A stretch of DNA of 7,975 nt, taken from NCBI GenBank assembly GCA_018830415.1, contig JAHJSJ010000079.1:1-7975 (forward strand). The letters run 5' to 3'. Position 1 is the first letter of the stretch; each line of letters opens with the position of its first letter. The stretch comes from Alphaproteobacteria bacterium (GTDB lineage Bacteria > Pseudomonadota > Alphaproteobacteria > Sphingomonadales > Sphingomonadaceae). The notes below the pieces were generated by a model. The model saw nothing but the letters and a program-made list of their open reading frames with translations. It was not told the DNA's origin and did not search any database. Shown here piece by piece: positions 6,945 through 7,975 of this stretch. The translations under genes and the position numbers were made by a program.

Positions 6945-6958
6945 ACCGTGTTCACGGT
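6945..6958. promoter_or_regulatory. Dyad ACCGTGTTCACGGT upstream of the integrase
   Basis: Two perfect six-base half sites, ACCGTG and CACGGT, surround a TT centre, 77 bases before the integrase start. The size suits a binding site for a dimeric regulator or excisionase. Function is inferred only. Confidence 0.4.
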
Positions 6959-7035
6959 TGATCGCCCCCGTTTGCCTGCAGTTCGATCACCATGTGGGGT
7001 CGAAAGTTGGAACAATTTTATGGTGTGTATAACCT

Positions 7036-7847
7036 ATGGCACTGACAGCATTAAAGGTGAAGAACGCCAAGCCCGGTCGCTACGTCGATGGCCGTGGCTT
7101 GTGCCTTTTCGTAAAGGAAAGCGGCTCTCGTAGTTGGGTCTTGCGGATGCAGCATAACGGCAGGCGGCGCGACTATGGATTGGGATCGGCGCTCGATGTG
7201 ACGTTGACCGAAGCGCGGGACGCCGCAGCCGCATTACGCCGCCAGGTTCGCGCTGGAATCGATCCGGTCGCCGAACGGCGCAAGTCACGCAAGGTAGTGC
7301 CGAGCTTCGAAACCGCAGCGCGCGAATGCTACGAGGCTTTGAAGGACGGCTGGAAGAACCAGAACTATCGAAACTGGATTTCCAGCATGGAAAACCACGT
7401 CTTCCCGCTGATCGGCAGGAAGCCCGTCGATCAGGTGGACAACACCCACGTCGTCGAGGTGCTCACGCCCATCTGGCTCGAAATCCCCGACACTGCTCGT
7501 AAGATTTTGCAGCGCATCGGTGCCGTGCTCGACTTCGCGCATATCAAGGGATGGCGGGAAGAGGAGGCCGCGCTGCGCTCTGTCCGCAAGGGATTGCCGC
7601 GCCAGACCGACAAGGTCGAACACTTCAAGGCCATGCCCTATGCAGAGATTCCGGCGTTCATGAAGGAGCTGGCGACTGCATCACCCACCACGGGCCGCGA
7701 TGCCCTGCGTTTCACCATCTACAACGCCGTGCGGTCGAGCGAAACGCGCAAGGCCGCCTGGACTGAGATTGACCTCGACAAGGCGGTCTGGACAATCCCC
7801 GCGAGCGCATGAAGGCAAAGGAAACCCATGTGGTGCCGCTCTCTAAG
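7036..7847 (+). pseudogene. P4-type tyrosine integrase, frameshifted and truncated by an insertion sequence
   Basis: An intact relative would catalyse site-specific integration of a genomic island or prophage. The N-terminus (MALTALKVKNAKPGRYVDGR, then GLCLFVKESGSRSWVLRM) is the DUF4102-type arm-DNA-binding domain (about 1-80). The SAM-like core-binding domain follows (about 90-185). The catalytic domain begins with FTIYNAVRSSETRKAAWTEI, which contains the first conserved Arg. The frame stops at 7810-7812 after WTIPASA, 258 codons in. From 7806 another frame reads RMKAKETHVVPLSK, the usual continuation (WTIPAERMK...VVPLS). One base has therefore been lost near 7801-7805. Homology then ends at about 7847, where an insertion sequence begins. 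The remaining catalytic residues, including the Tyr nucleophile, are missing, so it cannot be active. An in-frame TAA at 7030 fixes the ATG as the earliest start. No ribosome binding site is visible. Confidence 0.9.
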
Positions 7848-7975
7848 AGTCTGATTCATAATTATCCGTCGTAATTTCATGTTCTTGCGATGCGCCGGAT
7901 GAAGAGCTGTATCGATGCGATAAACAGCCATGCGGTTGCCGAGGCGATGGTCTGCTCGAAGTCCTTGGCGAGGCG
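7847..7975 (-). mobile_element. End of an IS5-like insertion sequence (cut by window edge)
   Basis: Integrase homology breaks off after CCGCTCTCTAAG, and an AT-richer sequence begins with GAGTCTGATTCATAATTATC. This looks like the terminal inverted repeat next to the 3' end of a transposase gene. The transposase stop lies about 30 bases inside this end. The junction is placed at 7847 or 7848, plus or minus about three bases. The target duplication cannot be determined because the other end is outside the window. Confidence 0.75.
7877..7975 (-). CDS. IS5-like family transposase, C-terminal end only
   Basis: Reading the minus strand from the window edge gives 32 residues, RLAKDFEQTIASATAWLFIA then SIQLFIRRIART, and a TGA at 7879-7877. 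The LAKDFE..IASATAWLFIASIQL ending is one I recognise from the C-terminus of DDE transposases of IS5-like elements in alphaproteobacteria. The catalytic residues lie outside the window, so I cannot tell if the gene is intact. It is oriented opposite to the integrase it interrupts. Confidence 0.82.
   Translation of the reverse strand, partial: RLAKDFEQTIASATAWLFIASIQLFIRRIART

Larger units (their letters stand above)
6745..7035. other. Divergent gene-free region with several dyads, at the border of the mobile region
   Basis: This stretch lies between the minus-strand HTH/DUF4019 gene and the plus-strand integrase. I see no protein-like frame and no tRNA or tmRNA end, although a P4-type integrase is often preceded by one. 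It contains an 11-bp inverted repeat (6866-6904), the palindrome GGGACGTCCC (6902-6911) and the dyad ACCGTGTTCACGGT (6945-6958). The last 50 bases before the integrase are more AT-rich than the surroundings. Confidence 0.6.

Noticed and set aside
6970..7005. tRNA-like TTCGATC near the integrase
   Set aside because: The five bases on either side do not pair into a T-stem and no acceptor or anticodon stem can be drawn.

Overview
The window looks like chromosome of a GC-rich alphaproteobacterium. The gene content and order (DUF3576 lipoprotein, leuS, lptE, holA), a PhaB-type reductase and a LuxR-type HTH/DUF4019 protein suggest Sphingomonadales, plausibly Erythrobacteraceae. That placement rests on recognising families and gene order, not on a search.

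Left part (1-3917, minus strand): a tight housekeeping operon read right to left, DUF3576 lipoprotein - leuS - lptE - holA. The holA gene runs off the left edge. leuS and lptE overlap by 1 nt, and lptE and holA by 4 nt, so translation is probably coupled. The operon joins charging of tRNA-Leu, LPS export to the outer membrane and the replication clamp loader. leuS carries an in-frame insertion of about 30 codons made from a GC-rich palindromic repeat (about 2577-2669), just before the conserved TTRPDT motif of the editing domain. This is the most unusual feature of the window.

Middle (3918-6744): a divergent intergenic region is followed by a plus-strand gene for an unrecognised exported protein of about 252 aa with an outer-membrane-like C-terminus. 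Next is an acetoacetyl-CoA reductase (phaB/phbB). Convergent to it is a minus-strand gene for an HTH-TM-DUF4019 protein. A 15-bp dyad that contains both stop codons separates these two convergent genes.

Right part (6745-7975): a 290-bp gene-free stretch with several dyads leads into a decayed mobile region. A P4-type tyrosine integrase is broken first by a one-base frameshift at about 7803 and then by an insertion sequence entering at about 7847. The C-terminal 32 codons of that element's IS5-like transposase are visible on the minus strand at the right edge. This is probably the border of a genomic island or prophage remnant. No CRISPR array, rRNA or tRNA gene was found, and I saw no novel defence or biosynthetic system in the window.
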